Of a stretch of DNA of 64,000 nt, positions 29,184 through 36,937 are shown piece after piece. Origin of the DNA: Fodinisporobacter ferrooxydans (GTDB taxonomy: Bacteria; Bacillota; Bacilli; Tumebacillales; MYW30-H2); NCBI RefSeq assembly GCF_022818495.1, contig NZ_CP089291.1, forward strand, positions 1,847,001 to 1,911,000. The letters are read 5' to 3'. Each line of letters starts with the position of its first letter. Within the stretch, counting starts at the first letter, position 1. The position numbers were made by a program, and so were the translations under genes. The notes under the pieces are model-generated. The model searched no databases. It had not been told where the DNA came from and saw only the letters and a list, made by a program, of their open reading frames with translations.

Positions 29184-29330
29184 ATGGTATTTCGTATCCT
29201 TGCGGAGGTAATAGATGCACCTGAGTACTTGTCATCCGTAAAAAAACGGTGGTCAGAAATCGAACGAAAACGGCTCGAACAAACGCGTGAAGACTGGATT
29301 ATAGAAATTTTGTACGATTTAAAAACATGA
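29184..29330 (+). CDS. Possible small ORF or gene fragment
   Basis: 48 codons with natural-looking composition (MVFRILAEVIDAPEYLSSV then a basic-acidic helix KKRWSEIERKRLEQTRED). The open frame extends about 13 codons further upstream without a start, and no ribosome binding site is clear. It may be the end of a lost gene. I do not recognise it. Confidence 0.3.
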   Translation: MVFRILAEVIDAPEYLSSVKKRWSEIERKRLEQTREDWIIEILYDLKT

Positions 29331-29373
29331 GTATCGTCCATCGCTATAAAATAAGGATGTTTTGTACTTGCCT

Positions 29374-29529
29374 ATGATTCCATTGCCGGTGTTTCGAATA
29401 CTAGGTGATATGTTTACTCATATCCAAAAAACCTCCTCCATAAATCCGATCACGGAAGAAGTTTTGGTCCATTCTATAAAAACACGTTTGTCAGTCGGTT
29501 TGTTATTGACTTTTCTGTGGAAGGAATGA
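29374..29529 (+). CDS. Possible 51-residue protein
   Basis: MIPLPVFRILGDMFTHIQK opens a 51-codon frame that ends with a hydrophobic segment (SVGLLLTFLW). AAGGATG lies about 17 nt upstream, too far to be convincing. It follows the previous small ORF on the same strand and shares its orientation against both flanking genes. Function unknown. Confidence 0.25.
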   Translation: MIPLPVFRILGDMFTHIQKTSSINPITEEVLVHSIKTRLSVGLLLTFLWKE

Positions 29530-29539
29530 GACTACGCAA

Positions 29540-29923
29540 TTACTTGCTGTTTGGTACTTGCGGTGTTTGCGGCGTCCAATTCCCCATCATGCCGCCTGAA
29601 CCGTTCTGCCCATAATTCCCGCCCATCATTTGGCCGTTGGAGCCGTTCATCATGGATTGCATCGCAGCATACATAGCTTTGAATTGTTGATCGGTAATGT
29701 TCGGATGCATTTGTTTCATATACGGCAACATTTGTTCAAATGACGGAAACGCATTCGTTGCTCCCGGACCGGTTGGAGCATTTTGTGTAACGGGCTCTGG
29801 ACTGAACTGCTGCATCGCATTGTTCTGAATAGAATCGTTCGATGGGGGTGTTTCTGCATATGCTGCTGTTCCAAGTCCCGTAATCAATCCTGCCGCAACC
29901 AAGCCAATCATTAATTTTTTCAT
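29540..29923 (-). CDS. Exported Met-rich protein
   Basis: 127 residues: signal peptide (cleavage after AAYA, about residue 23), a middle domain with a helical segment, then a Met/Gly/Asn-rich C-terminus (SMMNGSNGQMMGGNYGQ). Met-rich exported proteins often bind Cu(I). AAGGAGGCG precedes the ATG. The promoter carries four 11-bp-phased repeats (site 2), linking it to the copper two-component regulon. No family recognised. Confidence 0.7.
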   Translation of the reverse strand: MKKLMIGLVAAGLITGLGTAAYAETPPSNDSIQNNAMQQFSPEPVTQNAPTGPGATNAFPSFEQMLPYMKQMHPNITDQQFKAMYAAMQSMMNGSNGQMMGGNYGQNGSGGMMGNWTPQTPQVPNSK

Positions 29924-29954
29924 ACATGTAACGCCTCCTTATTTGTTTGTCTTT

Positions 29955-30007
29955 AGGATAGCTGGAAAAAATGAAGAAATAGTGTGGAGATTATGAGGAA
30001 GTTATGA
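29955..30007 (-). promoter_or_regulatory. Repeat-type promoter of the Met-rich exported protein (site 2)
   Basis: On the minus strand TCATAA (30007-30002), TCATAA (29996-29991), ACACTA (29985-29980), TCATTT (29974-29969), N8, TATCCT as -10 (29960-29955). Spacing is identical to site 1. Confidence 0.7.
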
Positions 30008-30026
30008 AGGCAGGAGCGCCTGCCAT

Positions 30027-31304
30027 TTAAACAACCTTTGCGATTTTTTCCAATACGGTCATGTTTTGTCCAAACTTGCACATGGCATCACAATCACAGC
30101 GCAAATCAGAAAATAAAATGTAAAAGATTTTTATGGAGTTATTTTGTTGAAAAGAAGGGCGCAATAACTGTGCCTTTATTTCCTTTTCCCGTTTATCTGG
30201 AGCCACTAAATATAGATGGTATACGTCATGTTCAAGAGAAAGGCTTAAATCATGAAGCCGCAAAATTCCAGAATAAATAGATGTGCTTTTTTCTACTTCG
30301 AAAGCGCTGATGATTCGATTGGAAGAATCCAGCCAAAGTACATCAATCAAAGAAATCGTATCATGGGCAGGTTTTGGAATGTTTGGCAAACGCAAAGACG
30401 GCAAAGAAAACTCGCCTAATTTTTTTCCGGCCCATTCTCTCTTATGGTCATTTTGGGCGATCCACACGTTATATCCAAGAGATTCGCCAAGCCTTGCCAA
30501 GTGGTACTGCATTTCACTATGCGCCTGTTGTTCAAGAAGATCTTCTTCAATTTCCAAATGTCGTTTCTTATGATTCTTTTTCTGTTTTTCTTGTTTTTCC
30601 TGCTCCAATTGAATGACTTTATTTGCATTTGACGGGATAACATATCTTTGCATGCCGATTTCAAAGAGAAGTCCGGCAAGCGCTCCTAAATCTTTGGAAA
30701 ATTGCGCTCGATTTTGTTCATTAAAGTCTAATATGCCTTCACGCATGTCAAGATAAGCTTTCCATGAACCCAATTTGATCTTTTGCTGAAAGAACGTATG
30801 AAAGCCATTCGCAATCGTCGTATTGAATGGAGGAAAGAGTGTGGGATGCAAAAAATATAAAATATTAGCCACAGCCGGTCCCAGGCCTTTGATTTTGCAT
30901 TGGTCCAATTTCAATACTTCTTCTAGCAATTGTTTCTCATTTGTCGTACTAGAACATGCTTTCAGAAATCGTCCAAAAGCCAGTTGATTTTCATCATTTT
31001 CGTAGATATCGGGGATACGAAGTTTGGGTTTCCAGAAGAAAGCATGTGCGGCTCCTTCAAAGATTTGTTTTTGTTCAGAAATAGCTGTAATCACAATTTC
31101 CAAACTGGAACCTTTAAAATCATTTCCAAATTGCCGGGATTCGATATCAGAAATTACTTGTACCAAACCGTTCTTGATGGTACGAAACGCTTTTAATCGA
31201 TCAGGGTTGTTTAAAAACCAAGTGTTGTAAACAGATTCCGGATCATTCCGGTAATCCATGATCAGTTTCATGCAGTCTGTTGTATCCATAGTTAACACCC
31301 TCAT
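30027..31304 (-). CDS. Orphan restriction-endonuclease-like protein (HhH plus PD-(D/E)XK)
   Basis: About 425 residues (ATG options at 31304 and slightly inside). The N-terminal half includes a helix-hairpin-helix-like segment, CKIKGLGPAVANILYFLHP, as in DNA glycosylases; a Lys/Glu-rich coiled linker (about 225-255) follows; the C-terminal half contains IDVLWLDSSNRIISAFEVEK, which fits a PD-(D/E)XK nuclease core (Asp ... Glu-x-Glu/Lys). A Cys-rich tail (RCDCDAMCKFG) ends it. No methylase or other defence gene is adjacent. Nuclease function is inferred from motifs. A short copy of its 3' end lies at 34324. Confidence 0.55.
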   Translation of the reverse strand: MRVLTMDTTDCMKLIMDYRNDPESVYNTWFLNNPDRLKAFRTIKNGLVQVISDIESRQFGNDFKGSSLEIVITAISEQKQIFEGAAHAFFWKPKLRIPDIYENDENQLAFGRFLKACSSTTNEKQLLEEVLKLDQCKIKGLGPAVANILYFLHPTLFPPFNTTIANGFHTFFQQKIKLGSWKAYLDMREGILDFNEQNRAQFSKDLGALAGLLFEIGMQRYVIPSNANKVIQLEQEKQEKQKKNHKKRHLEIEEDLLEQQAHSEMQYHLARLGESLGYNVWIAQNDHKREWAGKKLGEFSLPSLRLPNIPKPAHDTISLIDVLWLDSSNRIISAFEVEKSTSIYSGILRLHDLSLSLEHDVYHLYLVAPDKREKEIKAQLLRPSFQQNNSIKIFYILFSDLRCDCDAMCKFGQNMTVLEKIAKVV

Positions 31305-31446
31305 ATGTATGGTTCATATTCTATGTAATGATTATAATCGATATTTTGAAAATTTTACTATGAAGCTACTCTTATTTTCATTTAAGGTTTGCTTCATATT
31401 CTTTTTATCATTTCGTAGAATTTAATGATAAGTCGTATTTTCGCAG

Positions 31447-31479
31447 GAAGGAATCATTTCTTCGATTCCTTCTTTTTTA
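31447..31479 (+). terminator. Strong orphan terminator
   Basis: GAAGGAATC pairs with GATTCCTTC followed by six T. It faces right, but the only gene to its left (30027-31304) runs left, so it ends either an unseen small RNA from 31305-31446 or read-through. No gene is seen in 31305-31618. Confidence 0.7.
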
Positions 31480-31618
31480 TGCCGGAAAGTATAAATGGCA
31501 GGGGGCGGTAGTAGTCACAAGCGATAAATTAGTACGTCCAGACTATTGTCGTACATACACTACATACGTATAGTACTATGTAAAGAAAACAAATTTGATT
31601 GGGAGAAATGAATGAGAT

Positions 31619-32284
31619 ATGAACGGATACAATTGTGATGGGATTCGGATATTGGTTGCAGGTGATTCGATGTCATTGACTCGGGATGTTCATTTTCTTC
31701 ACTTGCAAAAGGATCCATGCTTACAATCGGATACGTGTAAAATTGTTGCAAATGTAGTGAATGATCAGGAAGTGGTGACAAAATGCCGGGAATGTTTGCC
31801 GGATGTGGTGTTGATGGCGATTCGCAATCTGTCATGTTTTCAGAAGGAAATGATCCAAGCGATGAAGAGCGAACATTCCAATCTTCGAATCTTGGTTTTG
31901 AGCAATAAAGATCAAGTATTGATTCAAGCGATGCGCATGGGTGTATACGGCTATTATTTGCGGCTCATGACATCTGCCAAACTACTGGACCTGATAGAAC
32001 GCATCAGAAAAGGGGAATGTGTTTTGCCAGGTCCCTTGTTAAAGAAAATTCTCGTGGAGTACAAAAAGAAAGATAGTTCCAAATGGATGAACATGAAGTT
32101 GACACAACGGGAATTGGAGATTTTACGTCTGATTTTCGCAAAAAAATCGACTTGGGAAATTGCCCGTATACTGCAAATCTCAAAAAGTACAGTCAGTTTT
32201 CATATCAGCAAAATTTTGAAAAAGTTCAATTGCTTGAATCGCTATGAAGCAATTGAGTATGCCATTCGTCAACATATTATTTGA
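31619..32284 (+). CDS. LuxR-type regulator with a degenerate receiver domain
   Basis: 221 residues: receiver-like domain (about 8-135) and a LuxR/NarL helix-turn-helix (about 155-215; LTQRELEILRLIF, ISKSTVSFHISKIL). The phospho-acceptor position in the PDVVLM-x-IRN motif is Ala instead of Asp, the acidic pair near the start is GD, and the conserved Lys is Arg (YYLRLM). It therefore cannot be phosphorylated in the usual way and may act as a ligand- or partner-controlled activator. No kinase is adjacent, apart from the small DHp-like protein downstream. Confidence 0.8.
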   Translation: MNGYNCDGIRILVAGDSMSLTRDVHFLHLQKDPCLQSDTCKIVANVVNDQEVVTKCRECLPDVVLMAIRNLSCFQKEMIQAMKSEHSNLRILVLSNKDQVLIQAMRMGVYGYYLRLMTSAKLLDLIERIRKGECVLPGPLLKKILVEYKKKDSSKWMNMKLTQRELEILRLIFAKKSTWEIARILQISKSTVSFHISKILKKFNCLNRYEAIEYAIRQHII

Positions 32285-32390
32285 TTGATCCTGTTTCCGG
32301 CAAATCGAATTCGATTTTGACAACCATACAGTAAGTATTGAACAAAGCAAAAGGTTTGCATTCTGAAAAATAGGCAGAAACCGATGGTGA

Positions 32391-32418
32391 AAGGGGCAAC
32401 TGTTTGCCTCTTTCTTTT
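32391..32418 (+). terminator. Terminator after the atypical regulator
   Basis: AAGGGGCAA pairs with TTGCCTCTT around a short loop, then TCTTTTC. Confidence 0.65.
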
Positions 32419-32516
32419 CTCAAGTACGCGACATGGTTTTTGCACGCAAACAGGTAATATGCCGCAATGATGCCTACTGAGTCATTGAAGTTCTTGTATC
32501 TGGAGTGATCGGTTAA

Positions 32517-32732
32517 ATGGAAGAAAATCAATCCCTTTCCCATATCATTTCCCGGTCTCAGGTGAATGAAGTGCGAAATTCTTTGCTGGCTATACGGTTG
32601 CTTTTATTTCAACACAGCAAAATACATTTGGTACAGGATGAGTTAAAGATCGTGGAAGACGAGTTATTGCGTTTGGAATTGCTTTTGGCTTCTTTATTGA
32701 AAAGTGACGGGCATAAGGAACCTTCCGGGTAA
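32517..32732 (+). CDS. Small protein resembling a histidine-kinase dimerisation helix pair
   Basis: 71 residues, largely two predicted helices. VNEVRNSLLAIRLLLFQHS resembles the H-box of sporulation-type kinases (HEIRNPLTAI) with Asn in place of the phosphorylated His; the second helix (VEDELLRLELLLASLL) matches the DHp return helix. There is no ATPase domain. It could be an anti-kinase or dimerisation decoy. GGAG precedes the ATG by about 11 nt. The similarity is by eye only. Confidence 0.5.
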   Translation: MEENQSLSHIISRSQVNEVRNSLLAIRLLLFQHSKIHLVQDELKIVEDELLRLELLLASLLKSDGHKEPSG

Positions 32733-32753
32733 ATGTAAAAGATAGACTCTTCT

Positions 32754-32805
32754 TCATAATTGTTCAGAAGTTCTACTCAAGATCTTCACAAGTTGAGGGT
32801 ATGAT
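32754..32805 (+). promoter_or_regulatory. Repeat-type promoter of the His-rich membrane operon (site 3)
   Basis: TCATAA (32754), TCAGAA (32764), ACTCAA (32775), TCACAA (32786-32791), N8, TATGAT as -10 (32800-32805). The two hexamers nearest the -10 keep the exact 11-bp phase seen at the other sites. Confidence 0.6.
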
Positions 32806-32903
32806 TAAAAACAACGAGATAAAAGGTAATGGATTATATTTTACCGTTTTGGATTTTTTATAGCAAAAAGTAATGGATGGCAAAGACAGGGGAGGAAAAA
32901 ACA

Positions 32904-33329
32904 ATGGAACGAGGCAATGCAATTCATGGCCATGCAATGGACCAACACGGAAAAACAAAAAAGGGGAAAGGGATTCGAGGCTCGATTTTGTCTATCTTAT
33001 TTGCATTTATCGCATCCTCCCACCATTGGCTGCACACATTGTTGATCGCTTTTGGCCTCACCAGCTTGGGTGCGAGTTTGATATCGATGCCGCCAGCGAT
33101 TCGAACCGGATTCATGATCCTTTCTCTCATCATCTCTTTTTGGATGCTATTCGTCGCATGGAGAAAACGAATCACCAACCGGCCGGCAGCATGGGTATAT
33201 TTGATTTCTTCTTTGATTTCCATCATTGTCGTCGTTACATCGTTTTCACAGTTTACAGGAACACCTTCATCGGTCCCGATGTCTCCGAATGCGACAGTGG
33301 ATCATGCGAGCCATCATATGGGCAATTAA
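32904..33329 (+). CDS. His-rich three-span membrane protein
   Basis: 141 residues from ATG 32904, chosen because GGGGAGG lies 7 nt upstream (an ATG at 32877 has none). N-terminal His-containing basic segment, three hydrophobic spans (about 27-55, 60-82, 95-115) and a C-terminal tail ending DHASHHMGN. The family is not recognised. It leads a three-gene operon with the DUF2933-like and ICMT-like genes under a copper-regulon promoter, so a metal-related membrane role is likely. Confidence 0.65.
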   Translation: MERGNAIHGHAMDQHGKTKKGKGIRGSILSILFAFIASSHHWLHTLLIAFGLTSLGASLISMPPAIRTGFMILSLIISFWMLFVAWRKRITNRPAAWVYLISSLISIIVVVTSFSQFTGTPSSVPMSPNATVDHASHHMGN

Positions 33330-33382
33330 CGGAGTGAGTCAGGGATCGGGCAACCATTTTCTACAGAAATGAGGAGATTGTC

Positions 33383-33571
33383 ATGTCGAATCGCGCGTAT
33401 CTTTTGATCATTGCCCTTCTTCTGGGGATGATTGCGCTTGTTGTATTTGGAAGTTGGAGTTGGCTTTTGTATGGATTGTTTTTTCTTTGTCCACTCATGC
33501 ACTTGTTTGGTCATAATCATCACGGGGGAGATGACAATGGTCAAGACCACCCTTCCGGACATAAACATTGA
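33383..33571 (+). CDS. DUF2933-like small membrane protein
   Basis: 62 residues: a double hydrophobic stretch (about 5-38), the motif FFLCPLMHLFGHNHHGG and a His/Asp/Gly-rich tail. This matches small DUF2933 proteins, often found beside heavy-metal resistance genes and isoprenylcysteine methyltransferase-like genes, as here. GAGGAGATTGTC precedes the ATG. Possibly a periplasm-facing metal ligand. Confidence 0.75.
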   Translation: MSNRAYLLIIALLLGMIALVVFGSWSWLLYGLFFLCPLMHLFGHNHHGGDDNGQDHPSGHKH

Positions 33572-33621
33572 AGCCTTCACATAAAGGATGTCCGCTGGAC
33601 TTGATTTAGGGGGAAGATAAC

Positions 33622-34272
33622 ATGCATGGTGTGAATCAATATGAGTATGGATTGTGGACGGCTGTTCTTTTCAACATCGTTATTTTTACTGTATTTGCTT
33701 ACACGGCATTCAAACCACAAACTAAAAGGGACTGGAGGACTTTGGGAGTTTTCACGGCATTTCTGGTGGCATTGTTTAGTGAAATGTTTGGGTTTCCCCT
33801 GACAATCTACATCCTTACATCCATTTTAGGCAAAAGGTATCCTGTACTTGATCCGTTTTCCCATGCAAATGGACATTTGTGGGTAGCTTTGGCGGGTGGT
33901 TCGCCGATTGTATTCAATATATTGCACCCTCTGAGCAATTTGCTGATTTTAAGTGGGTTAATTATCATCTCCATCGGTTGGAGAAGGATCCATTCCGGAA
34001 ACGGCCAATTCGTGACAAGCGGAATATACCGGTTCATGCGCCATCCGCAGTATAGCGGTTTTGCTCTAATGATTGTCGGGTTTCTTGTCCAATGGCCGAC
34101 AATCATCACATTACTCATGGCTCCCATGTTATTGGTTATGTATACAAAGCTGGCAAAGAAAGAAGAGAAAGTTATGATCGACACATTTGGGGACGAATAC
34201 ATTCAGTATATGAAAAAAGTACCCAGATTTGTTCCCAAGATGCGATCCCCTAGGATAAGGCAAGAGGTTTAG
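33622..34272 (+). CDS. Isoprenylcysteine carboxyl methyltransferase-like membrane protein
   Basis: 216 residues with about six spans. The C-terminal SAM-binding signature of the ICMT family is present: IYRFMRHPQYSGFALMIVGF and KEEKVMIDTFGDEYIQYMKKVPRF. Bacteria lack prenylated proteins, so the substrate is unknown; such genes are frequent in metal-resistance clusters. AGGGGGAAG precedes the ATG. Last gene of the operon. Confidence 0.85.
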   Translation: MHGVNQYEYGLWTAVLFNIVIFTVFAYTAFKPQTKRDWRTLGVFTAFLVALFSEMFGFPLTIYILTSILGKRYPVLDPFSHANGHLWVALAGGSPIVFNILHPLSNLLILSGLIIISIGWRRIHSGNGQFVTSGIYRFMRHPQYSGFALMIVGFLVQWPTIITLLMAPMLLVMYTKLAKKEEKVMIDTFGDEYIQYMKKVPRFVPKMRSPRIRQEV

Positions 34273-34323
34273 GCTTTTAGGCAATAATTGAAAAACGTTT
34301 CTAAACAGTTTCTAAAAAGGGGT

Positions 34324-34372
34324 GTTTTGTCCAAACTTGCACATGGCAGCACAGCCGCATCGCAAATCGGAA
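34324..34372 (-). pseudogene. Fragment of a second copy of the orphan nuclease gene (3' end)
   Basis: Minus-strand translation gives FSDLRCGCAAMCKFGQN, nearly the C-terminus of the nuclease at 30027 (FSDLRCDCDAMCKFGQN). 34324-34348 is identical to 30063-30087. No more of the gene is present. It records a partial duplication or recombination. The remaining 34273-34590 region has no gene. Confidence 0.65.
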
Positions 34373-34529
34373 AAGGGACGACTAAAGGAAGTCATTCCTC
34401 TTAAATATATAAAGTAGAAATCAGATCGCTTTTAGTATCTAATAATCAGGATCGACAGCTTCTAGCCATTTCAAACGGTGAAGAACCTTTTTATTCTTGC
34501 TCAAGGATCATTTTAAGTTGAACAACAGA

Positions 34530-34564
34530 AGATGGAGCAAGGAAACGGTCGCATTGCTCCATCT
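34530..34564. terminator. Terminator of the Lgt-like operon
   Basis: AGATGGAGCAA pairs perfectly with TTGCTCCATCT (11 bp) around a 13-nt loop, 28 nt past the leftward Lgt-like gene. Confidence 0.7.
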
Positions 34565-34591
34565 ATGTTTTTACGTACACAATCTGTGCAT

Positions 34592-35347
34592 TCAATCGTT
34601 CTTTGTATCGATCTGTGTTTTTGAAAACATTGTGGTTTGATAGAAAAGTAAAATTCCAATCACAAGAATGGCCAAATAGAGCCATTGAGCTTTCGTTAAA
34701 CCAAAATAGAGCTGACCAGGAACCAGGAAATACGTCGACAATTGCCAAGAAAAGCCGAAAGCGATCAAAGATTGGGCAGTACGTGAGCCGATTCGTATTG
34801 TATCTTTCCTGCGAATGATGATCCAATATGCCAGCAACAAACATATGGCAATATAGAAATTGACCGGGTGATAACCGTTTTGTCCGACATGAATGCCCCA
34901 AGGTACTTGGGTGGCAGTTCCCAATTGCAACGCCAACAATTCATAGACTCCAAAGCCGAGTACAAAAGCAGGCGAGAGAATATCGGTCATCTGGAATATG
35001 GAGATCTTGAGGCGGTATCTTTTATAGATAAAATATATCAGTACAACGATCCATGCGACGACATCGGCATTTGGAGCAGGTGTACTAAAAAATTCAAGAA
35101 TGGGATTTTGAAAAAAGGCAGCAGGTGCGACCACTACTTTCGCCATTTTAAAAGCAAGAAGCCAGATGACAACACCATTCCAATACATATCTAGCACTTT
35201 GTTCTGTAAGATTTTGCTTTCCTGACTGTCCTGAACGGAAAAACGACGAATATGAAATGACGCGATAAAAAAACCTAAAGCGGCTCCGATCCAGCTGTAT
35301 TTCAGTAAGAAAGGCCCGAGTTTGATGCCTCCAAGCAATGCTAACAT
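34592..35347 (-). CDS. Lgt-like membrane protein lacking the catalytic signature
   Basis: 251 residues, seven spans with the overall layout of Lgt, including a late HPVNFYIAI (Lgt has HPTQLYE). The essential GRxxNF/LNG signature is absent (GFGVYELLALQLGT instead) and the late Arg of true Lgt is not found, so diacylglyceryl transfer is unlikely. It is the third gene of a ResA-CcdA-Lgt-like operon and may serve in thiol-disulfide transfer or as a membrane partner of these. The true lgt is at 15.3 kb. Confidence 0.65.
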   Translation of the reverse strand: MLALLGGIKLGPFLLKYSWIGAALGFFIASFHIRRFSVQDSQESKILQNKVLDMYWNGVVIWLLAFKMAKVVVAPAAFFQNPILEFFSTPAPNADVVAWIVVLIYFIYKRYRLKISIFQMTDILSPAFVLGFGVYELLALQLGTATQVPWGIHVGQNGYHPVNFYIAICLLLAYWIIIRRKDTIRIGSRTAQSLIAFGFSWQLSTYFLVPGQLYFGLTKAQWLYLAILVIGILLFYQTTMFSKTQIDTKND

Positions 35348-35381
35348 TGATTTTCACCTCTTTTCATATGATAGTTGGCAG

Positions 35382-36161
35382 TTATAAGAACCAATATAGA
35401 AATGTATCATTGAGCCCAGCAAAGATCAGAATGACAGCCGCAACTTTTGAGATGACCGAGTTCAGGTGCCGAAGCCGTTTTAAATGATGTTTCACCAATT
35501 CTGCACTGGAAGCGAAGAGAACCGTCAGCAATAATAACGGGAATGTCGTTCCGAAAGCAAAAATGGCGGGAAAGACAACTCCTCCGGAAGAACTCATGCC
35601 AAGCGGAATCAGAGTTCCAAAGAACAATAGAAACAGTGTCGGGCAAAAAGCGAGAGAAAACACAATGCCAAGCAAAAAGGAACCGACAGTTCCTTCTTGT
35701 ATTCGTATTTTGTTTTTGAAACGTTCGCTCAGGGACTGGCCAATTTGCAGGCGTGAACGAAACAATCCCAAAAGATACAAACCCATAACGATCATTAAGG
35801 GACCCAGCAGTTTTCGAACGATTAAAATAAAGTGACTGGTGGAATTAAACTGAGCAACCTTTAAGCCGATGAATATGATGCTTCCACCCATTAGGGTGTA
35901 CATGATCAGCTTTCCGAATATAAAAGCTATGGTTTGCTTGTAGATTCGGTCAGAATGAAGTTTTCTGGAGACAAAAGCAAGAGCGCTTATATTGGTTGTC
36001 AGTTGACATGGCGCAAATGCGCCGATTAAACCAAGCAGGAATGCAACTAGGATCGGCAGATGTATGTAGAGTCGAATGTGATTGATCGGTTCCGAAAAAA
36101 CATTTGAAATTTGCGAGATCTCGGAATACCATTGAACTACGAACTGTTGTATTGTATTCAT
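35382..36161 (-). CDS. ccdA: CcdA/DsbD-type membrane thiol-disulfide transporter (first copy)
   Basis: 259 residues from ATG 36161 (GGAGG 9 nt upstream). Six spans; redox Cys in GAFAPCQLTTN and SLAFCPTLFLL, each in a transmembrane helix with Pro nearby, as in CcdA, which carries electrons from thioredoxin across the membrane. It differs from the classical copy at 55614 (SPCCLPLYPSY) by having one Cys at the first site. Between resA-like and Lgt-like genes in one operon. Confidence 0.75.
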   Translation of the reverse strand: MNTIQQFVVQWYSEISQISNVFSEPINHIRLYIHLPILVAFLLGLIGAFAPCQLTTNISALAFVSRKLHSDRIYKQTIAFIFGKLIMYTLMGGSIIFIGLKVAQFNSTSHFILIVRKLLGPLMIVMGLYLLGLFRSRLQIGQSLSERFKNKIRIQEGTVGSFLLGIVFSLAFCPTLFLLFFGTLIPLGMSSSGGVVFPAIFAFGTTFPLLLLTVLFASSAELVKHHLKRLRHLNSVISKVAAVILIFAGLNDTFLYWFL

Positions 36162-36201
36162 GAACAGGTACCTCCAGGATGATTGCAACTCGATCCTTTG
36201 A

Positions 36202-36756
36202 TTATTTGATCAGTTTTTGGAAATTGGCTTCCATTGTCGGGACATCCATCGCACCTGTAATACGAGCCACGATCACTCCTTTGTCATTAATAAATAAGCT
36301 GGTTGGCACTCCAACAATTTGATATTGAACGCCCACTTTTCCATCTGTGTCCATTAATGTTGGGAATGTCACATGGAAACGGTTAATGAAGTCTTTTGCA
36401 CCTGCTACACTATCGTTGTTTGTCGTCAGATTGATTCCGTAAAACTGAATCTTGTCTTTGTATTTGTCATATTCTTTTACGACATCCGGCATTTCTGCTT
36501 TACACGGAGGGCACCAGGAATTCCAAATGTTTATGAATACAGGCTTTCCGCGCAATTGACGTAACGTTACGGTTTTACCGTCTATGGTTTTCAAGGTGAA
36601 ATCCGGCGCTAAATAATTTTCCTGGGGAAGTGAAGGAATACCTTTACTAACCGTTTGTTCCGTCGATTTTTTCTGGCTCTGGTTGTTGTATACAATGCCT
36701 GCAACCATGATGAATAAAACAAGAATCGGGATGCCAAATCGAATCAATTTCTTCAT
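36202..36756 (-). CDS. resA: ResA/TlpA-type extracytoplasmic thioredoxin
   Basis: 184 residues: membrane anchor (about 7-25), then an AhpC/TlpA fold with active site NSWCPPCKAEMPD and the cis-Pro loop VGVPTSLFI. ResA-like proteins keep haem-binding or other exported Cys reduced. It starts the operon with the CcdA-like protein, which would recharge it. A TTGACA promoter and a BlaI/CopY-like palindrome lie immediately upstream. Confidence 0.9.
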   Translation of the reverse strand: MKKLIRFGIPILVLFIMVAGIVYNNQSQKKSTEQTVSKGIPSLPQENYLAPDFTLKTIDGKTVTLRQLRGKPVFINIWNSWCPPCKAEMPDVVKEYDKYKDKIQFYGINLTTNNDSVAGAKDFINRFHVTFPTLMDTDGKVGVQYQIVGVPTSLFINDKGVIVARITGAMDVPTMEANFQKLIK

Positions 36757-36769
36757 GATTCAAACCCCC

Positions 36770-36823
36770 ACTACAAATTGTAGTAATATTTTCAATGATA
36801 CGGTTCGTGGCACTACTTGTCAA
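36770..36823 (-). promoter_or_regulatory. resA operon promoter with ACTACA-N3-TGTAGT operator
   Basis: Minus strand: TTGACA (36823-36818), 17 bp, TATCAT (36800-36795), then the palindrome ACTACA-N3-TGTAGT (36770-36784) about 11 bp past the -10, over the likely transcription start. The TACA...TGTA core is that of BlaI/MecI/CopY operators, and a BlaI gene lies 0.2 kb away. Confidence 0.65.
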
Positions 36824-36876
36824 TTTACAAATCTTTGACGACTCTCGTAAAACTCAATGATTCGTATGGAAAGAAA

Positions 36877-36909
36877 AGGCTCTGCATCCCTGAAGAAGTA
36901 GCAGAACCT
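36877..36909 (-). terminator. Terminator of blaI
   Basis: Read leftwards, AGGTTCTGC pairs with GCAGAGCCT (one mismatch) and is followed by TTTTCTTT. Confidence 0.65.
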
Positions 36910-36937
36910 ATTTCTAATTGATTTCTATTTTGACTTT

